DNA from: Caballeronia ptereochthonis
Lineage (GTDB): Bacteria; Pseudomonadota; Gammaproteobacteria; Burkholderiales; Burkholderiaceae
Length of the DNA stretch: 64,000 bases
Reading direction: 5' to 3'
Assembly (NCBI RefSeq): GCF_001545075.1
Contig: NZ_FCOB02000023.1
Coordinates: 1 to 64,000 of the forward strand
Numbering within the stretch: the stretch's first letter is position 1; every line of letters begins with the position of its first letter. The notes beneath the pieces were generated by a model. It did not search any database. It was not told the DNA's origin and was given only the letters and a program-made list of their open reading frames with translations. A program made the position numbers and the translations under genes. Shown in pieces: positions 16,711-25,024 of the stretch.

Positions 16711-18525
16711 ATGAATCACTTCCCCAAGCTGCTCTCGTCGCAAATCGGCTTCGACGTCGCGCAGACGATGCTCGAGGGATTCGATCGCCATTACCGTGTG
16801 TTTCGCGAGGCCGCGATCAAGGCCAAGCATCTGTTCGAACGAGGCGACTGGCTCGCGTTGCAGCAGCTCGCGCGCGAGCGCATCACGTCGTATGACGACC
16901 GCGTCGCGGAATGCGTGGCGCTGCTCGAGGACGAATTCGACGCCGAGAACATCGACGACGACGTCTGGCAGCAGATCAAGCTGCATTACATCGGCTTGCT
17001 GACGACGCATCGGCAGCCGGAATGCGCCGAGACGTTCTTCAACTCGGTGTGCTGCAAGATCCTGCATCGCTCGTACTTCAATAACGACTTCATCTTCGTG
17101 CGGCCGGCCATTTCGACCGAGTACATCGAGAACGACGAACCCGCCGCGAAGCCCACGTATCGCGCGTATTATCCGGAGAAGGACGGGCTTGCCGCGACGC
17201 TCGAGCGCATCGTGACGAACTTTCAGCTCGAGCCGCCGTTCGAGGACCTGCCGCGCGACGTGCAATGCGTGATGCAGGCGCTCCGCGACGCCTTCGGCGA
17301 TCTCACGCCCGCGCCGAACTTTCAGATTCACGTGCTTTCGTCGCTGTTCTTTCGGAACAAGGCGGCGTATATCGTCGGGCGCATCATCAACGGCGATGCG
17401 TTGCTGCCCTTTGCGATCGCCGTGCGGCATACGAAGCCCGGCTTGCTCGCACTCGATACCGTGCTGCTCTCGCGCGAGGAGGTGCTCATCATTTTCAGCT
17501 TCTCGCACTCGTATTTTCTCGTCGACATGGAAGTGCCGTCGGCGTACGTGGAATTCCTGCGCACCATCATGCCGCGCAAGCCGAAGGCGGAAATCTATAC
17601 GTCGGTCGGGTTGCAGAAGCAGGGCAAGAACGATTTCTATCGCGACTTGCTGCATCATCTGTCGCATTCGAGCGATAAGTTCATCGTCGCGCCGGGCATC
17701 AAGGGGCTCGTGATGATCGTCTTCACGCTGCCTTCCTTCCCCTACGTGTTCAAGCTCATCAAGGACGCGTTTCCGCCGCCGAAGGAAACCACGCGCGAGA
17801 AGATTCAGGACAAGTATCAGCTCGTCAAGCGTCACGATCGCCTGGGACGCATGGCCGACACGCTCGAATATTCGAGTGTCGCGCTGCCGCTCGCGCGGCT
17901 CGACGACGCGCTCATCCGCGAGCTCGAGAGGGAAGCGCCCTCGATGATCGAATACGAAGACGAGAAGCTCGTCATCAGGCATGTGTATATCGAGCGCCGC
18001 ATGGTGCCGCTCAATCTCTTCTTGCAGAATGGAAGCGACGAGGACATCGAGCACGGCATCAAGGAATATGGCGACGCGATCAAGCAGCTGATCCAGGCCA
18101 ACATCTTTCCGGGCGACCTGCTGTACAAGAACTTCGGCGTGACGCGGCACGGCCGGGTAGTGTTCTACGATTACGACGAAATCGAGTATCTGACCGATTG
18201 CAACGTGCGCCGCGTGCCGCTGCCGCGCCACGAAGAAGACGAGTTGTCGGGCGAGCCGTGGTATACCGTCGGGCCGCACGACATCTTTCCCGAGACGTAC
18301 GGGACGTTCCTGCTCGGCGATCCGCGCGTGCGCGAAGCGTTCATGCGCCATCACGCGGATTTCTTCGACCCCGCGCTCTGGCAGCGTCACAAGGAACAAC
18401 TGCTGCGCGGCGAACTGGCCGATTTCTTTCCCTACGACCGGGATGTCCGATTCTGCGTCCGCTATCCGGAGCGTTTCGACAACCCCGGCCAACCGGACGC
18501 CCAGGCGTCCGCACGGGCCGCGTGA
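16711..18525 (+). CDS. aceK: Isocitrate dehydrogenase kinase/phosphatase
   Basis: 604-residue bifunctional enzyme that phosphorylates and dephosphorylates isocitrate dehydrogenase, steering isocitrate into the glyoxylate bypass. The length matches AceK. Typical stretches include FYYNDDF-like SYFNNDFIFVRPA, the AMP-sensing region, the P-loop-like APGIKGLVMIVFTLPSFPYVFK and the kinase catalytic segment NIFPGDLLYKNFGVTRHGRV followed by the DYDEI metal site. It is not beside aceA or aceB. Its position 30 bases after the LiuR-like regulator and before can and the thiolase suggests joint control with acetyl-CoA-producing pathways. Confidence 0.97.
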   Translation: MNHFPKLLSSQIGFDVAQTMLEGFDRHYRVFREAAIKAKHLFERGDWLALQQLARERITSYDDRVAECVALLEDEFDAENIDDDVWQQIKLHYIGLLTTHRQPECAETFFNSVCCKILHRSYFNNDFIFVRPAISTEYIENDEPAAKPTYRAYYPEKDGLAATLERIVTNFQLEPPFEDLPRDVQCVMQALRDAFGDLTPAPNFQIHVLSSLFFRNKAAYIVGRIINGDALLPFAIAVRHTKPGLLALDTVLLSREEVLIIFSFSHSYFLVDMEVPSAYVEFLRTIMPRKPKAEIYTSVGLQKQGKNDFYRDLLHHLSHSSDKFIVAPGIKGLVMIVFTLPSFPYVFKLIKDAFPPPKETTREKIQDKYQLVKRHDRLGRMADTLEYSSVALPLARLDDALIRELEREAPSMIEYEDEKLVIRHVYIERRMVPLNLFLQNGSDEDIEHGIKEYGDAIKQLIQANIFPGDLLYKNFGVTRHGRVVFYDYDEIEYLTDCNVRRVPLPRHEEDELSGEPWYTVGPHDIFPETYGTFLLGDPRVREAFMRHHADFFDPALWQRHKEQLLRGELADFFPYDRDVRFCVRYPERFDNPGQPDAQASARAA

Positions 18526-18553
18526 TCTCGCGCGCCCCCAGGCATTGAAGACA

Positions 18554-19339
18554 ATGATGAACCACACTGACGACACCAACGACGCATCCAATCCTCTTGC
18601 CCATTTGTTCGCGAACAATCAGGAATGGGTCAATTGCAAGCTCGCCGAAGACGCCGAGTTCTTCCAGCGGCTCGCGCATCAGCAAGCGCCGGAATATCTG
18701 TGGATCGGCTGCGCGGACTCGCGCGTGCCGGCCAACGAGATCATCGGCTTGCCGCCTGGCGAGGTGTTCGTGCACAGAAATATCGCGAACGTGGTGGTGC
18801 ACTCCGATCTCAATTGTCTTTCGGTCATCCAGTTCGCCGTCGATCTTCTGAAGGTGAAGCACATCATGGTGGTCGGCCATTACGGCTGCTCGGGCGTGGG
18901 CGCGGCGCTCGTCGGGCAGCGCGTCGGTCTCGCCGACAACTGGCTGCGGCACGTCGAGGACGTGCGCGAGAAGCACGCCGCGCTGCTCGACGAATGGCCG
19001 ATGGGCGAAGCGCGGCACCGGCGTCTGGTGGAGCTGAACACCATCGAGCAGACCATCAACGTGTGCCGCACGACCATCGTCAACGATGCATGGGCGCGCG
19101 GCCAGGAGCTCACCGTGCATGGCTGGACCTACGGCGTGCACGATGGCCGCCTGCGCAACATGGGCATGATGATCAGCGCACCGGCCGAGATCGACCCGGT
19201 GTACCGGTCGTGCATTGCCGCGATGACTCGCAGCGGCGCGCATTCGGCGGAGAACGATGTCCTCGCGTCCGATGCGGCGCGCCTCGGAGAGATTCCCGCC
19301 ATCATTCAGGGCGTCATCAAGGAGTTGAAACATGAGTGA
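18554..19339 (+). CDS. can: Beta-class carbonic anhydrase
   Basis: 261-residue zinc enzyme that interconverts CO2 and bicarbonate in the cytoplasm. Zinc ligands Cys53, His109 and Cys112 and the Asp55-Arg57 dyad (CADSR, GHYGCSG) are intact. The length and the NCLSVIQFAVDLL segment fit the plant-type/E. coli Can subgroup. The start may be ATG 18554 or the adjacent ATG 18557. It begins 28 bases after aceK and overlaps the thiolase start by 8 bases, so the three genes look cotranscribed. It may supply bicarbonate to biotin carboxylases such as methylcrotonyl-CoA carboxylase (inference). Confidence 0.95.
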   Translation: MMNHTDDTNDASNPLAHLFANNQEWVNCKLAEDAEFFQRLAHQQAPEYLWIGCADSRVPANEIIGLPPGEVFVHRNIANVVVHSDLNCLSVIQFAVDLLKVKHIMVVGHYGCSGVGAALVGQRVGLADNWLRHVEDVREKHAALLDEWPMGEARHRRLVELNTIEQTINVCRTTIVNDAWARGQELTVHGWTYGVHDGRLRNMGMMISAPAEIDPVYRSCIAAMTRSGAHSAENDVLASDAARLGEIPAIIQGVIKELKHE

Positions 19340-20525
19340 GACACAGCAAGACCCGGTAGTCATCGTCTCGGCGGCGCGCACACCGATGGCCGCATTTCAG
19401 GGCGAGTTCGCCTCGCTGACCGCGGCGCAGCTCGGCGCCGCCGCGATCGCCGCGGCGCGCGAGCGCGCGGGCCTCGCGCCCGAGCAGATCGACGAGGCGA
19501 TCATGGGCTGCGTGCTGCCCGCGGGACAAGGGCAGGCGCCCGCGCGTCAGGCCGCCCTCGGCGCAGGCTTGCCGCTCTCGACCGGCAGCACGACCGTCAA
19601 CAAGATGTGCGGCTCCGGCATGCGCGCCGCGATGTTCGCGCATGACATGCTGCTCGCGGGCTCGGTCGACGTGATCGTGGCGGGCGGCATGGAGAGCATG
19701 ACGAACGCGCCGTATCTCCTGCCGAAGGCGCGCGCCGGCATGCGCATGGGCCACGGGCAGGTGCTCGATCATATGTTCCTCGACGGCCTCGAGGATGCCT
19801 ACGAGAAAGGCCGTCTGATGGGCACGTTCGCGGAGCAATGCGCGTCGTCGTATGCGTTCTCGCGCGAAGCACAGGACGCGTTCGCGATCGAATCGCTGCG
19901 GCGTGCGCAGCGCGCCAACGAGGACGGTTCGTTCAAGTGGGAAATCGCGCCTGTGACGGTGCCGGGCAGGAAGGGTGATGTCGTCGTCGGGCGCGATGAG
20001 CAGCCGTTCAAGGCGAACATCGAGAAAATTCCTTCGCTCAAGCCGGCGTTCGCGAAAGACGGAACGGTGACGGCGGCAAATTCCTCGTCGATCTCGGATG
20101 GCGCGGCGGCGCTCGTGATGATGCGCGAATCGACCGCGAAGCGTCTGGGCGCGGCGCCGGTCGCGCGTGTCGTCGGGCACAGCACGTTCGCGCAGGAGCC
20201 TGCGTTGTTCACCACGGCGCCCGTCGGCGCGATCCGCAAGCTCTTCGAGAAGAACGGCTGGCGCGCGAGCGATGTCGATCTGTATGAGATCAACGAGGCG
20301 TTCGCCGTCGTGACCATGGCCGCGATGCGCGAGCACGATCTGCCGCACGACAGGGTCAATGTGAACGGCGGCGCTTGTGCGCTCGGACATCCGATCGGGG
20401 CGTCGGGGGCGCGGATTCTCGTGACGTTGCTCGGAGCGTTGAAAGCGCGTGGGTTGAAGCGTGGGGTGGCGAGCTTGTGTATCGGCGGCGGGGAGGCGAC
20501 GGCGATGGGTGTGGAACTGGTTTGA
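19332..20525 (+). CDS. Acetyl-CoA acetyltransferase (thiolase II)
   Basis: 397-residue cytosolic thiolase that condenses two acetyl-CoA or cleaves acetoacetyl-CoA. The acylated Cys93 is in NKMCGSGM. His and Cys of the second catalytic pair are in GGACALGHPIGASG and LCIGGGEATAMG near the C-terminus. The length and loop favour the biosynthetic/AtoB-PhaA type over the fatty-acid FadA type. Its start overlaps can by 8 bases (ATGAGTGA), a translationally coupled arrangement. With the LiuR-like regulator it fits the end of leucine catabolism (acetoacetate to acetyl-CoA), and PhaA activity is also possible. Confidence 0.94.
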   Translation: MSETQQDPVVIVSAARTPMAAFQGEFASLTAAQLGAAAIAAARERAGLAPEQIDEAIMGCVLPAGQGQAPARQAALGAGLPLSTGSTTVNKMCGSGMRAAMFAHDMLLAGSVDVIVAGGMESMTNAPYLLPKARAGMRMGHGQVLDHMFLDGLEDAYEKGRLMGTFAEQCASSYAFSREAQDAFAIESLRRAQRANEDGSFKWEIAPVTVPGRKGDVVVGRDEQPFKANIEKIPSLKPAFAKDGTVTAANSSSISDGAAALVMMRESTAKRLGAAPVARVVGHSTFAQEPALFTTAPVGAIRKLFEKNGWRASDVDLYEINEAFAVVTMAAMREHDLPHDRVNVNGGACALGHPIGASGARILVTLLGALKARGLKRGVASLCIGGGEATAMGVELV

Positions 20526-20576
20526 GGGTTCTTGTGAGCCGGCCGGCGTTCGGCACGCGCCGGGCCGGCTTTGGAG

Positions 20577-20993
20577 CTACTCGAAGGGATTCAAAACCTC
20601 AACGCCCGTAGCTGCAAAGTCCCTTACGTTGCGCGTAACCACCGTCAGGCGGTGGCTCAAAGCAGTCGCGGCAATGAGCTTGTCGAGAGCCGGCTCTGCC
20701 TGCGGCACGCGAAGACTGCCCCACAATTTGCCGATCTCTTCGTCCACGGGCAGTATCTTTCCCTCATATTGACGAAGAACGTTCTCCAGCCACGTTTCGA
20801 GCCCCGCAGCCTGTTTATCGTCACCCTTATGACGAAGCCGATCGATGCCACGCCGGAGTTCGCCGACCGTGACCACGGAAAGATGAACGTCACACTCGTC
20901 GCGCCTTGCTCGACGGAAAAACGCGCGAACGCCCTCGTTGGCATGCTCCTCCCTTCTGGCCTCACTGATGACGTTCGTATCAGCCAGATACAT
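20577..20993 (-). CDS. vapC: PIN-domain toxin, VapC/FitB-like
   Basis: 138-residue PIN-domain ribonuclease, toxin half of a type II pair. The first catalytic Asp is in MYLADTNVISEARR, the conserved Glu in VVTVGELRRGI, and the later acidic residues in PALDKLIAATALSH and TRNVRDF. VapC toxins cleave tRNA or rRNA. The start at 20993 gives a 14-base overlap with the antitoxin gene, and an in-frame Met at 21023 would overlap more. The pair sits between the thiolase and an SDR gene, in sequence slightly less GC-rich than its surroundings, which suggests acquisition. Confidence 0.88.
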   Translation of the reverse strand: MYLADTNVISEARREEHANEGVRAFFRRARRDECDVHLSVVTVGELRRGIDRLRHKGDDKQAAGLETWLENVLRQYEGKILPVDEEIGKLWGSLRVPQAEPALDKLIAATALSHRLTVVTRNVRDFAATGVEVLNPFE

Positions 20994-21231
20994 TTGGCGC
21001 CCTGCTTTCAGCATTTCGATCAAAGAATGAATCGTCGACGTCGATGTTGGGAAAGCTCATGAGAAGATCAATGAAGCTCGCGTTCGAGCGATTCGAATCA
21101 TCCGACGTCTCCCCCATCTGCCTGGCAACCTCGACGTAGATCTTGCGTCGGCGGGCGGCCCGCTCTTGAAGTTCACGGAGTTCGTTCTCGTCGATGTTCC
21201 ACGGCAAAGGTTGTTTAATTATCTTGGACAT
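20980..21231 (-). CDS. Putative antitoxin of the VapBC-type pair
   Basis: 83-residue protein upstream of and overlapping the PIN toxin. AGGAG lies 8 bases before the chosen ATG (21231), and the longer in-frame ORF to 21405 lacks such a site. It begins MSKIIKQPLPWNIDENELREL, then has a basic RAARRRKIYVEVARQMG helix and an acidic Asp/Phe-rich tail (NIDVDDSFFDRN) that could wrap the toxin. The DNA-binding fold cannot be assigned with certainty. Position, size and acidic tail support the antitoxin call. Confidence 0.75.
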   Translation of the reverse strand: MSKIIKQPLPWNIDENELRELQERAARRRKIYVEVARQMGETSDDSNRSNASFIDLLMSFPNIDVDDSFFDRNAESRAPNVSG

Positions 21232-21410
21232 TGTCCAACTCCTCGCATCCAGATTACGAATGCCGTAACTGTATCTGATTTCCTTAGCATGACTACTCAT
21301 CCGAATGGCATAGTATCCGCCCGCTCGCCCGCCATCAAATGCTTGCCCATGCGCAACCTCTCCCCGCGCGTTATATTTCAGAAGTCGCCAATCCAAGGAC
21401 CCCATCCCCC

Positions 21411-22088
21411 ATGAAAACGGTACTGATCGTCGGCGCGTCCCGCGGCCTCGGCCATGAATTCGCGCGCGAATATTGCCGCGACGGCTGGCGCGTGCTCGCC
21501 ACCGCCCGCGACAACGCCTCGCTCTCCACGCTCGACGCGATGGGCGCGCAAACCTTCCCGCTCGACGTCACGCAGCCCGAGCAGATCGCCGCGCTCGCCT
21601 GGCAACTGGACGAAGAGCGGCTGGACGTGGCGATCATCGTATCGGGCGTGTACGGCCCGCGCACCGAAGGCGTCGAAACGATCAGCGCCGGAGACTTCGA
21701 CCAGGTGATGCACACCAACGTGCGCGGCCCGATGCAGTTGATCCCCGTACTCCTGCCGCTCACCGATGCCGCGCGCGGCGTGCTCGCGGTCGTGTCGAGC
21801 AAGATGGGCAGCATCGGCGAGGCGAGCGGCACGACCGGCTGGCTCTATCGCGCGAGCAAGGCGGCGCTCAATTCGGCGCTGAAGGTGGCGTCGCTGGAAT
21901 CGCGGCATTCGGTGTGCATCGCGCTGCATCCGGGCTGGGTGCGCACGGAGATGGGCGGTCCGTCGGCGGCGATCGATGTGGCGCACAGCGTCTCGGGCAT
22001 GCGCGCGGTCATCGCCGAAGCGGGCGCGATGCGCGAGGAATTCAATGGCAGCTTCGTCCAGTACGACGGCACGAAGCTCGAATGGTGA
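21411..22088 (+). CDS. Short-chain dehydrogenase/reductase (SDR)
   Basis: 225-residue Rossmann-fold NAD(P)-dependent oxidoreductase. The cofactor motif GASRGLG is at residues 8-14, the catalytic Ser near 129/130 (VVSSKMG), Tyr146 and Lys150 (YRASK). PGWVRTEMGG follows the active site. It resembles C-factor/YciK-like SDRs with a short C-terminus. The substrate is unknown. The ATG at 21411 is used rather than an upstream one at 21339 because the Rossmann motif then starts at residue 4. It is followed 28 bases later by a GST gene. Confidence 0.9.
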   Translation: MKTVLIVGASRGLGHEFAREYCRDGWRVLATARDNASLSTLDAMGAQTFPLDVTQPEQIAALAWQLDEERLDVAIIVSGVYGPRTEGVETISAGDFDQVMHTNVRGPMQLIPVLLPLTDAARGVLAVVSSKMGSIGEASGTTGWLYRASKAALNSALKVASLESRHSVCIALHPGWVRTEMGGPSAAIDVAHSVSGMRAVIAEAGAMREEFNGSFVQYDGTKLEW

Positions 22089-22116
22089 TCACGCAAAAAC
22101 CAGAGGAAACGATCTC

Positions 22117-22725
22117 GTGACCTATCACGTACATGGCGTCTCGGCGTCGGGCAACTGCTACAAGGTGCGCCTCGCGCTCGAACAACTGAACCTGCCGCAT
22201 GTCTGGCACGAAGTGGACATGATGAACGGCGCGACCCGCACCGACGAGTTCAGGAAGCTCAATCCGAATGGCAAGGTGCCGGTGCTCGTGATCGACGAGA
22301 AAACGACGCTCGCCGAATCCGACGCCATCCTCTGCTATCTCGCCGAAGGCACTCCGCTTCTGCCCGACGACCGCCTCGAACGCGCGCAAGCGCTGCAATG
22401 GATGTTCTTCGAGCAGTACAGCCACGAGCCGAACGTCGCGGTGGCGCGTTTCATCCTGCAATTCCTGAAGCAGCCCGGCGACCCCCGTCTGCCCGACAGG
22501 ATCGCCGGCTCCTATCGCGCGCTCGACGTGATGGAGCAGCATCTCGCGACACGCACGTATTTCGTCGGCGAGCGCTACACCGTCGCCGATATCGCGCTGT
22601 ACGCCTATACGCACGTCGCCCATGAAGCCAACGTCGACCTGTCGCGCTATCCGGCGATCCGCGCGTGGATCGAGCGCGTGCGCAGCCAGCCGCGCCACGT
22701 CGAGATGCCGGGCGTCGACCAATGA
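22117..22725 (+). CDS. Glutathione S-transferase family protein
   Basis: 202-residue GST-fold protein. The thioredoxin-like N-domain has SASGNCYKVRLALEQL in the active-site position, the cis-Pro loop GKVPVL and the gamma-Glu-binding ESDAILCYLAE. The helical C-domain includes the N-capping motif YTVADIALYAYTH. GTG is the start: AGAGGAA lies 9 bases before it, and no ATG in this frame is better placed. The stop overlaps the next gene's start (ATGA). Role: detoxification or glutathione-linked metabolism, substrate unknown. Confidence 0.92.
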   Translation: MTYHVHGVSASGNCYKVRLALEQLNLPHVWHEVDMMNGATRTDEFRKLNPNGKVPVLVIDEKTTLAESDAILCYLAEGTPLLPDDRLERAQALQWMFFEQYSHEPNVAVARFILQFLKQPGDPRLPDRIAGSYRALDVMEQHLATRTYFVGERYTVADIALYAYTHVAHEANVDLSRYPAIRAWIERVRSQPRHVEMPGVDQ

Positions 22726-23144
22726 AGCCGGTGGACTGTCCTTGCGGCGGCGCATCGCCGGACCGGCGCCCGAACGCGCCCGCGCCGCGCTACGAAGCGT
22801 GCTGCGGGCGCTTCATCGAGGGCGGCGAAGCGCCCGCGAACGCGATGGAACTGATGCGCTCGCGCTACACCGCCTACGTGCTCGGCGACACCGCGTATCT
22901 GCGCGCGACGTGGGCCGAATCGACCTGTCCGCCGGATCTCGACGCCTCCGACACCACGGGCACGCGCTGGCTCGGCTTGCAAATCAGACGCCATACGCCG
23001 ATCGACGCGGATCACGAGGAAGTCGAGTTCGTCGCGCGCTACAAGGTGGGCGGGCGCGCGCATCGCCTGCACGAAGCCAGCCGCTTCACGCGCAACGGCG
23101 CCGGGAAATGGGTGTACGTCGATGGTTACATCGCGGAAAAGTAA
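22722..23144 (+). CDS. YchJ-like metal-binding (UPF0225) protein
   Basis: 140-residue protein of the YchJ/UPF0225 family. A Cys-rich N-terminus (CPCGG...EACCGRFI) of the SEC-C-like type probably binds zinc. The rest is an NTF2-like alpha/beta domain (MRSRYTAYVLGD, VEFVARYKVGGRAHRLHEASRF). Biochemical function is not established. The start is the ATG at 22722 that overlaps the GST stop by 4 bases, indicating translational coupling. This SDR-GST-YchJ run looks like one transcript. Confidence 0.88.
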   Translation: MKPVDCPCGGASPDRRPNAPAPRYEACCGRFIEGGEAPANAMELMRSRYTAYVLGDTAYLRATWAESTCPPDLDASDTTGTRWLGLQIRRHTPIDADHEEVEFVARYKVGGRAHRLHEASRFTRNGAGKWVYVDGYIAEK

Positions 23145-23474
23145 ATATATTTTTAATAAACATTGAAACGCGGGCGGTATTAATTTCCTAAGAATTTCCT
23201 TTCAGATTAAACAGTTACGGGGTACCACTTATTGTGCAGTGCAATTTTGAACGGTTACTCTGTGTTCACGTCAGGGCGCAGTCATTTTCGTGCCCGGCAC
23301 TCGCAGCGAAGCCCCGTTTTGAAGTCAAATGTCATGCCTTTTCGGGGCATGACTCCCGGAACCGTCATCCGATACTGCTCATCATGAGCAGCGCGATAGG
23401 TTTGTGACTTCAATCAGACGTTTGGGGTCACGCCGTATCAACGCCTTAATTGGAAGCGCGGTCGGAGTTCACGG
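23145..23474. other. AT-rich intergenic region with two inverted repeats
   Basis: 330 bases, clearly more AT-rich than the surroundings in its first half. It holds an 8-bp hairpin (23331-23338 and 23346-23353) and the 17-bp palindrome listed separately. No ORF with a ribosome-binding site was seen. It should carry the promoter of the secreted hydrolase. Confidence 0.45.
23375..23391. promoter_or_regulatory. 17-bp palindrome, possible operator
   Basis: CTGCTCAT and its exact inverse around a single C, 84 bases before the secreted hydrolase. The near-zero loop makes it a protein-binding site rather than an RNA hairpin. Confidence 0.45.
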
Positions 23475-24731
23475 ATGGCGATCAGAACCTGGTTGGTCGG
23501 ATGCAGCATGGTGTGCTCGCTCGCGATGTCGTTCGTCACGTCCGCCGTGCGCGCCGAACCGATCGGCGGCGTGCGCCAGTCCGAAGGTCTCCAGGCTCCC
23601 GCGTTCGGCCAGCCCCTTTCCCGGATTCCCGATTCGTTCGACGCCGGCCTGCCCGCCGTCGCGAATGGTCTGAACGAAACCGTCATCCAGATTCCCGAAG
23701 CCGACATCTCGCTCGAAACGACCGTGTTCAAGCCGGACGGCGCCGGCCCGTTTCCGATGATCGTCTTCAATCACGGCAAGCTCCCCGGCGACTCGCATGC
23801 GCAGCCGCGCAATCGCCCGGTCGCGCTCGCGCGTGAATTCGTGCGCCACGGCTATGTCGTGGTCGTGCCGAACCGCCGCGGTTTCGCGGGCTCGGGCGGC
23901 GAGTATGCCGGCCACGGCTGCAACGTCGAGGCGAACGGCTTCGCGCAGGCGCAGGACGTCGCCGCGACGGTTGCGTACATGAGCGAGCAGCCGTTTGTGG
24001 ACAAGACGCATATCGTCGTCGCCGGCACGTCGCACGGCGGCATGACGACCATCGCCTACGGCGCGCGCGATGCCGTGGCGGCGCCGGGCGTGCGCGGCCT
24101 CATCAACTTCTCGGGCGGCCTGCGTCAGGACGAATGCGCGGGCTGGCAAAAGAATCTCGTCGATGCGTTCGACTCATACGGCGAGCACGTGCGCCTGCCG
24201 TCGCTGTGGCTCTACGGCGACAATGACTCGGTCTGGCAAGGCGATCTCTCCTCGCAGATGTACGCCGCCTACACGTCGCACGGTGCGCGCGCGAGCATGG
24301 TCGACTTCGGAAATTACAAGAACGACGCACATCGTCTCGTCGGCGACCGCGACGGCGTGCAGATCTGGTGGCCGCGCGTGAAGACCTTCCTCGCGCAGAT
24401 CGGCATGCCGACCGCCGTGCAGTATCAGGTCTCCGAGCCGCGCATGCCGCAGGCGACCGACTTCGCGAGCCTCGACTCGGTCCAGGCCGTTCCGTACGTC
24501 GACGAAAACGGCCGCGCCGGGTATCGCAACTTCCTCTCGCAGTACTCGAGCCGCGCGTTCGCCGTGTCCGATTCGGGCGCGTGGTCGTGGGCCGAAGGCG
24601 GCGACGATCCAATGTCCGTCGCGATCGCGAGCTGCCAGAGGCAGAGCACCGATCCGTGCAGGCTCTACGCGGTAAACAATCGCGTCGTCTGGAACGATCG
24701 GGCGGCCGAGACGCAGACCGCATCGCGCTGA
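23475..24731 (+). CDS. Secreted alpha/beta hydrolase, dienelactone-hydrolase-like
   Basis: 418-residue exported serine hydrolase. The signal peptide runs to about residue 28 (WLVGCSMVCSLAMSFVTSAVRAEP). In the hydrolase domain (about 65-300) the oxyanion region is VFNHGKLPG, the nucleophile elbow is GTSHGG, the acid is near LYGDNDSVW and the His is in YKNDAHRLV. A C-terminal segment of about 110 residues (VSEPRMPQATDF to the end) has four Cys-containing or Trp-rich stretches (WSWAEGGDDP, CQRQSTDPC) and looks like a separate small domain of unknown role. It is single, with a terminator downstream. Confidence 0.87.
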   Translation: MAIRTWLVGCSMVCSLAMSFVTSAVRAEPIGGVRQSEGLQAPAFGQPLSRIPDSFDAGLPAVANGLNETVIQIPEADISLETTVFKPDGAGPFPMIVFNHGKLPGDSHAQPRNRPVALAREFVRHGYVVVVPNRRGFAGSGGEYAGHGCNVEANGFAQAQDVAATVAYMSEQPFVDKTHIVVAGTSHGGMTTIAYGARDAVAAPGVRGLINFSGGLRQDECAGWQKNLVDAFDSYGEHVRLPSLWLYGDNDSVWQGDLSSQMYAAYTSHGARASMVDFGNYKNDAHRLVGDRDGVQIWWPRVKTFLAQIGMPTAVQYQVSEPRMPQATDFASLDSVQAVPYVDENGRAGYRNFLSQYSSRAFAVSDSGAWSWAEGGDDPMSVAIASCQRQSTDPCRLYAVNNRVVWNDRAAETQTASR

Positions 24732-24750
24732 ACACGCTCTCTTCGTCTTT

Positions 24751-24784
24751 CGAACGCCGGCCCTCGCGCCGGCGTTCGCTTTTG
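24751..24784 (+). terminator. Terminator after secreted hydrolase
   Basis: 10-bp arms (24751-24760 and 24769-24778) with an 8-nt loop, followed by CTTTT. It starts 20 bases after the stop. Confidence 0.75.
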
Positions 24785-25024
24785 CCGAACCCGCATCTTC
24801 CGCCGCCGATCGCACGACAACGCGTCGAAATGAACGAAGTTACGCGGGATAGCGCGTTTTCGCATTTCCGTTGGGCGCGCGCGCACGGAGCAAAAGCCTT
24901 CTGAAAAGCGAAGCTCCCGCACGTTTTAGGGATAATTGACTGGCGCAGTTTCTCCAGCAACGCAAGCGTCCGACGCTTGCCCGAAGTATCCGGCCCGCGC
25001 CGCGCGCGAGCCTGGGAGCCGTTT
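24785..25024. promoter_or_regulatory. Region upstream of the biotin operon
   Basis: About 240 bases that must hold the bio promoter. TTGACT near 24937 could be a -35 box, but I see no matching -10 at the usual spacing. No hairpin leader was noticed. Confidence 0.3.

Noticed and set aside
16396..18618. 740-codon minus-strand open frame
   Set aside because: Shadow of aceK; no recognisable domain, and aceK is clearly real.
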